Source: Frankiaceae bacterium (lineage in GTDB: Bacteria; Actinomycetota; Actinomycetes; JAFAQI01). From it: 10,702 bases of DNA. The position numbers were made by a program, and so were the translations under genes. Position 1 is the stretch's first letter; each line of letters starts with the position of its first letter. The notes beneath the pieces were generated by a model. The model made no database searches. It was not told the DNA's origin and saw only the letters and a list, made by a program, of their open reading frames with translations. The stretch lies in assembly GCA_030840545.1 (NCBI GenBank), contig JAVEEH010000220.1, positions 1 to 10,702 of the forward strand, in the 5' to 3' direction. Below, piece after piece: positions 1 through 5,995 of the stretch.

Positions 1-136
1 GCACGCTCGGCGCGAGCCGCGCATCGTCGGCGAGGCGCTCGAAGGCGATCAGCTCGCCGTAGGCGAGCACCCCCAGCAGGTCGATCACCGCTTGACGCCG
101 GTCGGCGTCGTTCATGGGATCGGTCCACTCACTCAT
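1..136 (-). CDS. Ferritin-like (MiaE_2-type) protein, 5' fragment
   Basis: Only the first 45 codons are inside the window; the gene runs off the left edge. The peptide begins MSEWTDPMNDADRR and continues with a helix containing DLLGVLAYGELIAFERLADD. That is the first helix of the ferritin-like four-helix bundle in the actinobacterial MiaE_2-type family, where the Glu of YGEL is expected to be a di-iron ligand. The family resembles tRNA hydroxylase MiaE, but its substrate in actinobacteria is not known to me. The gene diverges from the DEAD-box helicase, a pairing I recall from mycobacteria (Rv3210c beside Rv3211) and streptomycetes. I chose ATG at 136; an in-frame ATG at 115 is the alternative. 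There is no Shine-Dalgarno sequence, and a TATGGT -10 element lies 7 bases before the start, so the message is probably leaderless. Family assignment rests on one helix only. Confidence 0.7.
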   Translation of the reverse strand, partial: MSEWTDPMNDADRRQAVIDLLGVLAYGELIAFERLADDARLAPSV

Positions 137-143
137 CGGCGGC

Positions 144-149
144 ACCATA
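144..149 (-). promoter_or_regulatory. -10 element (TATGGT), probable leaderless promoter of the ferritin-like gene
   Basis: On the minus strand TATGGT fits the TAnnnT consensus and is followed by 7 bases and then the ATG at 136. That spacing would put the transcription start on or next to the A of the start codon. No good -35 hexamer is visible 16-19 bases upstream, so this rests on the -10 and its position. Confidence 0.4.
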
Positions 150-195
150 TCGGCGTGGAAGTTCCCCGCCGGATAGGCTGTTGCACCTGATGACG

Positions 196-217
196 GTCCC
201 GCGCTACAGCGCGGGAC
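196..217. repeat. 22-bp inverted repeat (10-bp arms, 2-bp centre) upstream of the helicase
   Basis: GTCCCGCGCT (196-205), AC, then AGCGCGGGAC (208-217): the two arms are exact reverse complements. A further copy of the half-site AGCGCGGG stands at 235-242. It lies in the divergent region, 67 bases before the helicase start codon. It could be an operator for a dimeric regulator, or if transcribed a very stable hairpin in the helicase leader. A weak TTGCAC (181-186) with TACAGC (205-210) 18 bases later would place it over a promoter. No T-run follows, so a classical terminator is unlikely. Confidence 0.55.
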
Positions 218-272
218 ACATGATTCCGCGGCAGAGCGCGGGTGTCGGGTCCACGAACGGTCTCGGCACGAC

Positions 273-278
273 GAGGAG
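273..278 (+). promoter_or_regulatory. Shine-Dalgarno sequence deciding the helicase CTG start
   Basis: GAGGAG ends 6 bases before CTG at 285. It is the only good ribosome binding site upstream of the helicase motifs, and no ATG, GTG or TTG exists in this frame between the TAG at 174-176 and the ATG at 471, which lies just after motif I. Confidence 0.65.
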
Positions 279-284
279 ACTGTT

Positions 285-1778
285 CTGAACCCCGAGACCC
301 AACCCATCCGCCTCAAGACGTTCGCCGACCTCGGCGTCGCGGCTGACATCGTCGATGCTCTGGCCGCGCACAACATCATCAACCCGTTCCCGATCCAGAC
401 CCTCGCCATCCCGCTGGCGATCAAGGACCACGACCTCATCGGTCAGGCCCGCACCGGCACCGGCAAGACCATGGGCTTCACGGTGCCGATCCTGCACAAG
501 GTCGACTCCCCCGGTGACGGCAAACCGCAGGCGCTCGTCGTCGTACCGACCCGTGAGCTCGCGACCCAGGTGACACGCGACATCGACATGGCGGGTGCAA
601 ACCGCGGCACCCGCGTCCTGACCGTTTATGGCGGCCGGTCCTACGAGCCGCAGCTCGAGGCGTTGCGCAAGGGTGTCGACGTCGTCGTCGGCACACCGGG
701 GCGTCTCCTCGACCTGGCCGGTCAGCGGGTGCTCGACCTGTCGCAGGTGAAAGTGCTGGTGCTCGACGAAGCCGACGAGATGCTCGACCTCGGGTTCCTG
801 CCCGACGTGGAGCGGATCGTTGCGCTGTTGCCGACCAAGCGGCAGACGATGCTGTTCTCGGCAACGATGCCCGGCCCCGTCATCGCCCTGTCGCGGCGCT
901 ACCTCACCCACCCGACGCACGTCCGGGCAGAGTCACCGGACGAGAGCTCGATGGTGCCGACGACGAGCCAGTTCGTCTTCCGGACCCATCACCTCGACAA
1001 GCCGGAGGTGCTCGCGCGGGTGCTGCAGGCCGATGGCCGCGGGCTGTCCATGGTGTTCACCCGCACCAAGCGGTCGGCCGACCGCATCGCCGCCGACCTG
1101 CTCGAGCGCGGGTTCGCGTCCGCCGCCGTCCACGGCGACCTGGGCCAAGGTGCGCGCGAACAGGCCCTGCGCGCGTTCCGCAACGGCAAGGTCGACGTGC
1201 TCGTGGCGACCGACGTCGCGGCGCGCGGTATCGACGTCGCCGGCGTCACCCACGTCATCAACTACGAGTGCCCGGACGACGAGAAGACCTATCTGCACCG
1301 CATCGGGCGCACGGGCCGGGCGGGCGAGGTGGGCACGGCGATCACCTTCGTCGACTGGGAGGACGGCTATCGCTGGGGCATGATCAACAAGGCCCTCGAC
1401 CTGCCGTTCCCCGAGCCGGAAGAGACCTACTCCACCTCCGACTACCTCTACGACGAGCTCGAGATCCCGAAGACGGCTACCGGTCGCCTGCCGCGAGCCC
1501 AGCGCACCAGAGCCGGTCTCGGCGCCGAGGAGATCGAGGACCTCGGCGAAACGGGTCGGCGCCGCCCGCCTCAGCGGGACAAGGCGGCGGAGGGTCGCCC
1601 GCCCCGCTCCGCCAAACCCCGCTCGGGTGACGCCCGCCGGCAGGACAGCCCGCGCCGCGCACCGGACAAGCCGGCCGTGGCCACCGGTGGCGGGGCGCCG
1701 AAGGCCCGCAACCGGCGCCGGCGCCGCTTGTCCGGCAGCTCGGAGCCGGACCCCTCGGGCTCAACCGACAGCGGCTGA
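285..1778 (+). CDS. DEAD-box ATP-dependent RNA helicase (RhlE-like), CTG start
   Basis: An ATP-dependent RNA-unwinding enzyme of 497 aa from CTG at 285. Motifs in order: Q motif PFPIQ (34-38), motif I ARTGTGKT (55-62), PTRELA (88-93), TPGR (137-140), DEAD (161-164), SAT (192-194), ARGID (about 312-316) and HRIGRTGR (338-345). All helicase motifs are intact. From about residue 400 the tail is rich in Arg, Pro and Gly with RRR clusters, typical of a disordered RNA-binding extension. Starting at ATG 471 would delete the Q motif and motif I, so it cannot be right; CTG with GAGGAG 6 bases upstream restores a normal N-terminus. In Mycobacterium tuberculosis the equivalent neighbour of the ferritin-like gene is annotated rhlE (Rv3211). 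Likely roles are ribosome assembly, RNA decay or cold adaptation; the specific RNA substrate cannot be told. The hairpin palindrome at 196-217 may control it. Confidence 0.93.
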   Translation: MNPETQPIRLKTFADLGVAADIVDALAAHNIINPFPIQTLAIPLAIKDHDLIGQARTGTGKTMGFTVPILHKVDSPGDGKPQALVVVPTRELATQVTRDIDMAGANRGTRVLTVYGGRSYEPQLEALRKGVDVVVGTPGRLLDLAGQRVLDLSQVKVLVLDEADEMLDLGFLPDVERIVALLPTKRQTMLFSATMPGPVIALSRRYLTHPTHVRAESPDESSMVPTTSQFVFRTHHLDKPEVLARVLQADGRGLSMVFTRTKRSADRIAADLLERGFASAAVHGDLGQGAREQALRAFRNGKVDVLVATDVAARGIDVAGVTHVINYECPDDEKTYLHRIGRTGRAGEVGTAITFVDWEDGYRWGMINKALDLPFPEPEETYSTSDYLYDELEIPKTATGRLPRAQRTRAGLGAEEIEDLGETGRRRPPQRDKAAEGRPPRSAKPRSGDARRQDSPRRAPDKPAVATGGGAPKARNRRRRRLSGSSEPDPSGSTDSG

Positions 1779-1834
1779 TCGTCAAGCGGCGCTCCTCGGG
1801 CACCGATGATCAAGAGTCGGGAGGAGACACCACC

Positions 1835-2281
1835 GTGGCATTGCGCACCGTGAGCGGCCAGCAGATGGCCGAGAGCGTCGACGACCTCGTGGCCTGGCTG
1901 CGATCGCTGTCGGGGGGCCCGGCCATCACTCGGACGGTGGTCGCCCAGTGCACCCGGCCGATGCACGGCGACGATCCCGCGACGTGGTTCTACGTCGAGG
2001 CCGACGCGTCAGCCGGTGTCGGCCGGATGCGCTGCCTGGCCTGTGGTGACGCGCGGTCGGTGCTCGACTCGAGCGAGCGATGGACGTTTCCGTCGGCGTG
2101 GTCGTGCATCAACTGCCGGCAGTCGATCTCCGAGGTCGTCTTCGGCATCCACGCCGACGACAACGGTCGGGCGAGCTGGCTGGTCATGTGCGTGCGCTGC
2201 GTCGAGTGTGGCCATCTGCAAGGCGTCACGGACCTGGTCGTCGACGAGCTCGATGTCGAGGAGCTCGCCTCCTCACTGTGA
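1835..2281 (+). CDS. Cysteine-rich hypothetical protein, probable zinc-binding
   Basis: A 148-aa soluble protein that I do not recognise by name. GTG at 1835 is preceded by GGGAGGAG (1819-1826) at 8 bases, a strong ribosome binding site. The N-terminal half is predicted helical (residues 10-27, QQMAESVDDLVAWLRSLS). The C-terminal half holds three Cys knuckles: CLAC, CINC and a compact CVRCVEC, with an isolated CTRPMHG earlier. These could bind one or two zinc ions in a zinc-ribbon or treble-clef fold. The C-terminal tail is acidic. There is no membrane segment or signal peptide. It starts 56 bases after the helicase and runs in the same direction, so co-transcription is possible. It converges on the zinc-ribbon gene downstream of ParA, with a 41-base gap. 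Function unknown; coding status is supported by the ribosome binding site, the conserved-looking Cys pattern and GC-rich third positions. Confidence 0.8.
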   Translation: MALRTVSGQQMAESVDDLVAWLRSLSGGPAITRTVVAQCTRPMHGDDPATWFYVEADASAGVGRMRCLACGDARSVLDSSERWTFPSAWSCINCRQSISEVVFGIHADDNGRASWLVMCVRCVECGHLQGVTDLVVDELDVEELASSL

Positions 2282-2290
2282 CCACAGTGA
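2273..2290. repeat. 18-bp inverted repeat at the convergent gene ends
   Basis: TCACTGTG (2273-2280), AC, CACAGTGA (2283-2290), spanning the stop codon of the Cys-rich gene. The same CCTCACTGT word recurs inverted at 2333-2341, inside the 3' end of the opposing gene. It could form a hairpin that ends transcription from one or both sides, but there is no U-tract. A protein binding site is the alternative. Confidence 0.4.
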
Positions 2291-2322
2291 TGCGCGTTGC
2301 GTCTGCGCTCGCGGGCAGCTGG

Positions 2323-2676
2323 TCAGATTCGAACAGTGAGGCGCGTCCACGAGCCGCGACCGCAGGCCGGGCAGCGCAGGAAGGCGCCGTTGTGACGACG
2401 GACCAGGCCGACGGTCGACTCGCGGTCACCGCGACCGACGCCGATCGACAGCAGCAGCGACGGCAGCGCCGCGCGCATCGCCGCGACCGGTGACAACGCT
2501 GTTCGCGCACCGCACCGCCCGCAGTCGACGGTGACCGAGCCGGCCGGGCCGGGCAGGTCCGACTCCGGCGTCGTCGAGGAGAACAGCGCCCGTTTGCCCT
2601 CGCTGTCGTGCGTGGTGGCGACCGCGCTCTCCGCTGTGGGCACCCGCGTGCGAACCCGATCGAAGCCCTTGCTCAT
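2323..2676 (-). CDS. Zinc-ribbon protein translationally coupled to ParA
   Basis: A 117-aa protein starting at ATG 2676, which overlaps the TGA of the upstream ParA gene as ATGA. No Shine-Dalgarno sequence precedes it, so translation probably depends on ribosomes finishing ParA. The N-terminal third carries EGKRALFSS, a short motif I recall in actinobacterial homologues next to ParA. The C-terminal part has two Cys knuckles, CGRC (about residues 52-55) and CPAC (about 101-104), which would form one zinc ribbon. Between them is an Ala/Leu-rich helix (PVAAMRAALPSLLLSI). There is no signal peptide. Function is not known; the tight coupling suggests that it acts with the ATPase or is needed in proportion to it. 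The conserved context argues for a real gene, and I infer but cannot confirm the family. Confidence 0.75.
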   Translation of the reverse strand: MSKGFDRVRTRVPTAESAVATTHDSEGKRALFSSTTPESDLPGPAGSVTVDCGRCGARTALSPVAAMRAALPSLLLSIGVGRGDRESTVGLVRRHNGAFLRCPACGRGSWTRLTVRI

Positions 2677-3536
2677 GAGTGCACCGCTTCGGTCGTCGCG
2701 AGGTCCATCACCGGAGCATCGAGGTCGACCGATGCCGGCTCGGCGCCATCCGGTGCCGGCTCGGCGCCATCCGGTGCCAGCCCGGCGACGCGCCTCGCCA
2801 GCGCGCGATAGCTGGCCGCACCGGGTGTCCGGCTCGCCGTCCGCAGGATCGACCGGCCGGAGGCCGGCGCCTCGGCGAACCGCACCGACTTCGCGATCGG
2901 CGGTTCGATGACGGCAAGTCCATAGCGGGTGGAGACGTCCGCCAGGACCTCGCGGGCGTGGGTGGTTCGGCTGTCGAACAACGTCGGCAGCACACCCATC
3001 ACTTGCAGGTCCCGGTTGGTCAACCGCTGCACGTCGTGCACGGTGTCGAGCAGCTGCCCGACCCCACGGTGCGACAGCGTCTCGCACTGCAACGGCACCA
3101 GCACCTCGTCAGCCGCCGTCAACGCGTTGATGGTGAGCACTCCGAGCGATGGCGCGCAGTCGAGCAAGATCACGTCGTACGACGGCCGCACCTCCTCGAG
3201 GGCGAGGCGCAGGGTGTACTCCCGCCCGGTCCGGGTGAGCAGCATCGCCTCGCAGCCGGCCAGCTCGATGGTGGCGGGAAGCAGGTCGGGACCGTCGTTG
3301 GTGTGCTGGATGGCCATCCCGGCGGACACCCGGCCGAGGAGCACGTCGTGCACCGACAGCTCGACCGTGTCGGGGTCGAGGCCGAGGGAGAAGGTCAGGC
3401 AGGCCTGGGCGTCGAGGTCGACCAGCAGCACCCGCTGTCCGAGCTCGGCCAGTGCAGCACCGAGCGACACGACGGTCGTCGTCTTCGCCACGCCACCCTT
3501 CTGGTTGGCGACGGCGATCGTGCGGCAGTCGGTCAC
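2673..3536 (-). CDS. ParA/Soj-family ATPase, orphan (no ParB nearby)
   Basis: A 287-aa cytoplasmic P-loop ATPase of the ParA/MinD group. It shows the deviant Walker A QKGGVAKTT (12-20) with both signature lysines (K13, K18), the Walker A' aspartates in VDLDAQ (39-44), and Walker B with LLDCAPSLG (D126). ParA proteins dimerise on ATP and bind DNA or membrane to position cargo. No parB, parS-like repeats or rsmG/rnpA genes are present, so this is not the main chromosome-partition locus. It matches the extra Soj-like ATPase found near the rhlE-type helicase in actinobacteria (Rv3213c in M. tuberculosis). GTG at 3536 is the only reasonable start, with GGGGA at 3545-3549 and 8 bases of spacing. 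The C-terminus carries two copies of APDGAEP (254-267) and an acidic tail. It overlaps the downstream zinc-ribbon gene by 4 bases. Confidence 0.9.
   Translation of the reverse strand: MTDCRTIAVANQKGGVAKTTTVVSLGAALAELGQRVLLVDLDAQACLTFSLGLDPDTVELSVHDVLLGRVSAGMAIQHTNDGPDLLPATIELAGCEAMLLTRTGREYTLRLALEEVRPSYDVILLDCAPSLGVLTINALTAADEVLVPLQCETLSHRGVGQLLDTVHDVQRLTNRDLQVMGVLPTLFDSRTTHAREVLADVSTRYGLAVIEPPIAKSVRFAEAPASGRSILRTASRTPGAASYRALARRVAGLAPDGAEPAPDGAEPASVDLDAPVMDLATTEAVHS
2733..2774. repeat. Two tandem 21-bp units inside the ParA gene, with a third partial copy
   Basis: The 21-bp unit beginning TGCCGGCTCGGCG occurs exactly at 2733-2753 and 2754-2774, followed by a diverged partial copy. It encodes the heptapeptide repeat APDGAEP in the C-terminal tail. 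This is probably a slippage-prone low-complexity linker, likely variable between strains. Confidence 0.75.
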
Positions 3537-3572
3537 GATGTGGGTCCCCAGTGTCGGCGGGTGGACATGGCG

Positions 3573-3601
3573 AGTCTGTGAGACGCGGGACGACCCGGCA
3601 A
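3573..3601 (-). promoter_or_regulatory. Candidate promoter of the ParA / zinc-ribbon pair
   Basis: On the minus strand TTGCCG (3596-3601) is followed by a 17-base spacer and CAGACT (3573-3578). The -35 matches TTGACA in 4 of 6 positions, and the -10 keeps the key A2 and T6. Transcription would start about 30 bases before the GTG at 3536, leaving room for its Shine-Dalgarno sequence. Confidence 0.35.
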
Positions 3602-3647
3602 GAGTCTGAGCAACAGGTTCACCCGACCTTTTCCACCCTACCCGTCC

Positions 3648-3653
3648 TAACCT
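3648..3653 (+). promoter_or_regulatory. -10 element (TAACCT), probable leaderless promoter of the hydrolase gene
   Basis: TAACCT fits TAnnnT and ends 6 bases before the GTG at 3660. No Shine-Dalgarno sequence precedes that codon, so the transcript probably begins at the start codon. The -35 region is not recognisable. Confidence 0.45.
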
Positions 3654-3659
3654 GCGTGC

Positions 3660-4511
3660 GTGAGCGTCCCGCCGAGCCTGCAACGGCCCGCCGAGGTTCG
3701 CCGGATCGAGCTGCCGGCGCCCTCCGGGCCGCTGGCGGCACTGACGGGCGAGCCACCACCGGGCGTGGCGCCGCGACCCGACGTGCTCCTGGTCCCCGGC
3801 TACACCGGCAGCAAGGAGGACTTCCTGCCGATCCTGGCGCCGCTGGCGCGGGCCGGACATCGGGCGACCGCGATCGACCTGCGGGGCCAGTACGAATCGG
3901 CCGGCCCGGACGACCCCGCCGCCTACACGGTCGACGCGCTGGCCAAGGACGTGGCGGCGGTGCTGGCGTCGCTCGGCGGCGGTGTGCACCTCGTCGGGCA
4001 CTCCTTCGGCGGGCTGGTGACCCGACGCGCCGTGACCACCGGTTCCCGGCCGCTGTCGCTCACCCTGCTCGGCTCCGGCCCCGCCGCGCTCGGTGGCCAT
4101 CGCGCGGCGATCGTCGAGCTGATGCGGCCGGTGATCGCCGAGGGCGGCGTCGCGGCGATCGCCGAGGCTTCCGCGGCGCTCGACCGGGAGGACCCGAAGA
4201 TGGCCGGGGTCCCCGCCGAGGTGACCGACTTCCTGCGCAACCGCTGGCTCGCGGCCTCCCCGACCGGCGTGCTCACGATGGGCGCCGAACTCGTGACCGC
4301 GGTCGACGAGGTCGACGCCCTCGCCGCGACCGGGGTGCCGACGTTCGTGGTCCACGGCGAGGCCGACGACGCCTGGTCGCCGGCCGTGCAGCGGGCGATG
4401 GCCGAGCGCCTCGGCGCCGGCTACGCCGTCGTACCCGGCGCGGTGCACTCCCCGGCGTGTGAGGCGCCCGGGCCACTCGTCGAGATCCTGCTCGGCCTCT
4501 GGTCCGGCTGA
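3660..4511 (+). CDS. Alpha/beta hydrolase
   Basis: A 283-aa cytoplasmic alpha/beta hydrolase fold protein. The oxyanion-hole region is PGYTGS (46-51), the nucleophile elbow is GHSFGG with Ser115, the acid is probably Asp236 in HGEADDAWSP, and the catalytic His is His263 in VHSPACE. The set is complete, so an active esterase, lipase or related hydrolase is expected. A helical cap lies between about residues 145 and 210. The substrate cannot be predicted; closest alternatives are epoxide hydrolase or haloperoxidase-like members, but no feature distinguishes them. There is no signal peptide. GTG at 3660 is chosen because it sits 6 bases after a TAACCT -10 and precedes a normal N-terminus. It diverges from ParA and is followed by the secreted propeller gene 50 bases later, in the same direction. 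Confidence 0.88.
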   Translation: MSVPPSLQRPAEVRRIELPAPSGPLAALTGEPPPGVAPRPDVLLVPGYTGSKEDFLPILAPLARAGHRATAIDLRGQYESAGPDDPAAYTVDALAKDVAAVLASLGGGVHLVGHSFGGLVTRRAVTTGSRPLSLTLLGSGPAALGGHRAAIVELMRPVIAEGGVAAIAEASAALDREDPKMAGVPAEVTDFLRNRWLAASPTGVLTMGAELVTAVDEVDALAATGVPTFVVHGEADDAWSPAVQRAMAERLGAGYAVVPGAVHSPACEAPGPLVEILLGLWSG

Positions 4512-4561
4512 CTCGGCGATCCCAGCAGGTCCCGAGGGCCGGCGAGGCGAACTACGCCGAC

Positions 4562-5929
4562 ATGAGACGCACACTTCTCACCGGCGCGGCCTCGGCGGTG
4601 GCCCTCGTCGCCGCCATGGCTCCCAGCGGCACGGCCGGCACCACCGCGCTGGCGCTGGGAAGCATCGTGCGCATCACGACGCCGGGCACGTCCCTGTGCC
4701 CCGCCGAGGGCGAGCCCGAGGTCACGCATACCCGGCTGGGCACCTGGGTTGCCTACAACGACGACCACCAATGCCCGTGGCTGCCGACCCTGACCCGGAT
4801 CGAAGAGGTGCAGCTGGTCCCCGCCCAGGGGCGGCCGAAGTTCATCCCGCTGGACGCGCCCCAGGGTCAGGTCGTCAGCGGCGACCCCGACCTTTCGCCC
4901 GCGCCTGACGGCGGCGTCTACGTCGCCACCTTGTGGAGCGGTGCCGCGCACGAGGGCGCGCTGTCATTGCGAGTGCTGCACGTCGACAGGCAGCTGCATG
5001 TCCACGAGCTGCCGACGCCGTCCTTCCACGGCGACAACAACTCCGACGACAAGGAGTTCATCGCCGTCGACTCCGGTCCGGGCAGCCCGTTCGCCGGCCG
5101 CCTCTATGTCGTCTGGGACGACTTCTACGCCGGCACGACCGCCTTCCGCGCTTGGGACGGCAAGCACTGGTTGCGACCGGTGGAGCTGCAGAAGGGCGCC
5201 GGCGCACCGGACGTCGCGGTCGGACCGGGAGGCATCGTCGCGGCGACGATGGAGAGCACGACCGGCAGCGGCGCCATCGTGCGCGTCAGCCACAACGGCG
5301 GCCGATCCTTCGGCCCGCCGATCACCGCGATCCAGGGCCACGAGCCCGGCTCTGCCGACCTCAGCTGCCCGCTTCGACCGACCGTTGGCGTTCGCCAGCG
5401 GGCGATGATGGGCGCCCGCCTCACCTTCGACCGGGGCGGCGACCTGCACGTCGTGGCGAGCACCGGCCAGTTCCTGGAGATCGGCGCGACCCAGACGCCG
5501 GCCGGGCTGGCGGGCGAGGCGATCGTCCGGCACGCGGTGCTGCGCGGCAACCGCGTGATCCACGCCGAGCAGGTGACGACTCCAACAACCGACCAGCAGT
5601 GGGCAGCCGCGCTAGCCGCACTTCCGGACGGTGGCGTCGCTGTCAGCTGGTTGCAGACCAACGGTCCGGGCCACGCGACTTACGACGCCTGGATCGCCAC
5701 GCAACCTTCGGGCGCGCGTCGGTTCACCGCGCCGCAGCGGCTCTCACCGGCATCGTCGAACTTCCCGGCGGCGACCGAGGCGGTGGGCAACAGCAACTGC
5801 TACGGCATTGGCGACTACATCGGCATGGTCACGACCCCACGGGGCGTCGCGACCGTCTGGCCGACGACCGACACCGACATCCCCGGCGTCGACAGCGACG
5901 TGCTGCTGCGGCCGGCGCAGACCCACTGA
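4562..5929 (+). CDS. Secreted beta-propeller protein (sialidase / BNR-repeat superfamily)
   Basis: A 455-aa exported protein. The N-terminus has a signal peptide: MRR, then hydrophobic residues 5-20, with likely signal peptidase sites after Ala25 or Ala31. The mature part is rich in short beta strands with repeated aromatic/Gly turns such as GRLYVVWDDF. One Asp-box-like motif, SHNGGRSF (243-250), and a C-terminal GDYIGM (417-422) are typical of bacterial sialidase-fold or BNR-repeat proteins. Four cysteines (in SLCPAE, HQCPW, SCPLRP and NCYGIGD) may form disulfides outside the cell. I cannot locate the Arg triad and Tyr/Glu pair needed to claim sialidase activity, so a binding or non-enzymatic propeller is equally likely. 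ATG 4562 is chosen because it starts the signal peptide; the ribosome binding site is weak (GAGG with a long spacer). No lipobox is visible. Confidence 0.75.
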   Translation: MRRTLLTGAASAVALVAAMAPSGTAGTTALALGSIVRITTPGTSLCPAEGEPEVTHTRLGTWVAYNDDHQCPWLPTLTRIEEVQLVPAQGRPKFIPLDAPQGQVVSGDPDLSPAPDGGVYVATLWSGAAHEGALSLRVLHVDRQLHVHELPTPSFHGDNNSDDKEFIAVDSGPGSPFAGRLYVVWDDFYAGTTAFRAWDGKHWLRPVELQKGAGAPDVAVGPGGIVAATMESTTGSGAIVRVSHNGGRSFGPPITAIQGHEPGSADLSCPLRPTVGVRQRAMMGARLTFDRGGDLHVVASTGQFLEIGATQTPAGLAGEAIVRHAVLRGNRVIHAEQVTTPTTDQQWAAALAALPDGGVAVSWLQTNGPGHATYDAWIATQPSGARRFTAPQRLSPASSNFPAATEAVGNSNCYGIGDYIGMVTTPRGVATVWPTTDTDIPGVDSDVLLRPAQTH

Positions 5930-5995
5930 CAGCGCCCAGCGCTGACAGGGCGCACTGATGTCGGGGCGCCGCCGCGGTCATGTGAGGCTGAGGGT

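Noticed and set aside
471..1778. Helicase starting at ATG 471
   Set aside because: It would remove the Q motif and motif I (ATP binding), which are encoded intact immediately upstream.
2673..3659. Chromosome partition (parABS) locus
   Set aside because: There is no ParB, no parS-like 16-bp palindrome and none of the usual oriC-proximal genes.
2673..4574. A 633-codon minus-strand frame covering the hydrolase gene and ParA
   Set aside because: Only the last 287 codons (ParA) are real. The upstream 346 codons are antisense to a complete alpha/beta hydrolase, with a composition typical of GC-rich shadow frames.
5932..5953. GCGCCC / GGGCGC stem after the propeller gene as a terminator
   Set aside because: Only 6-bp arms with a 10-base loop and no T-run; too weak to call in such GC-rich DNA.
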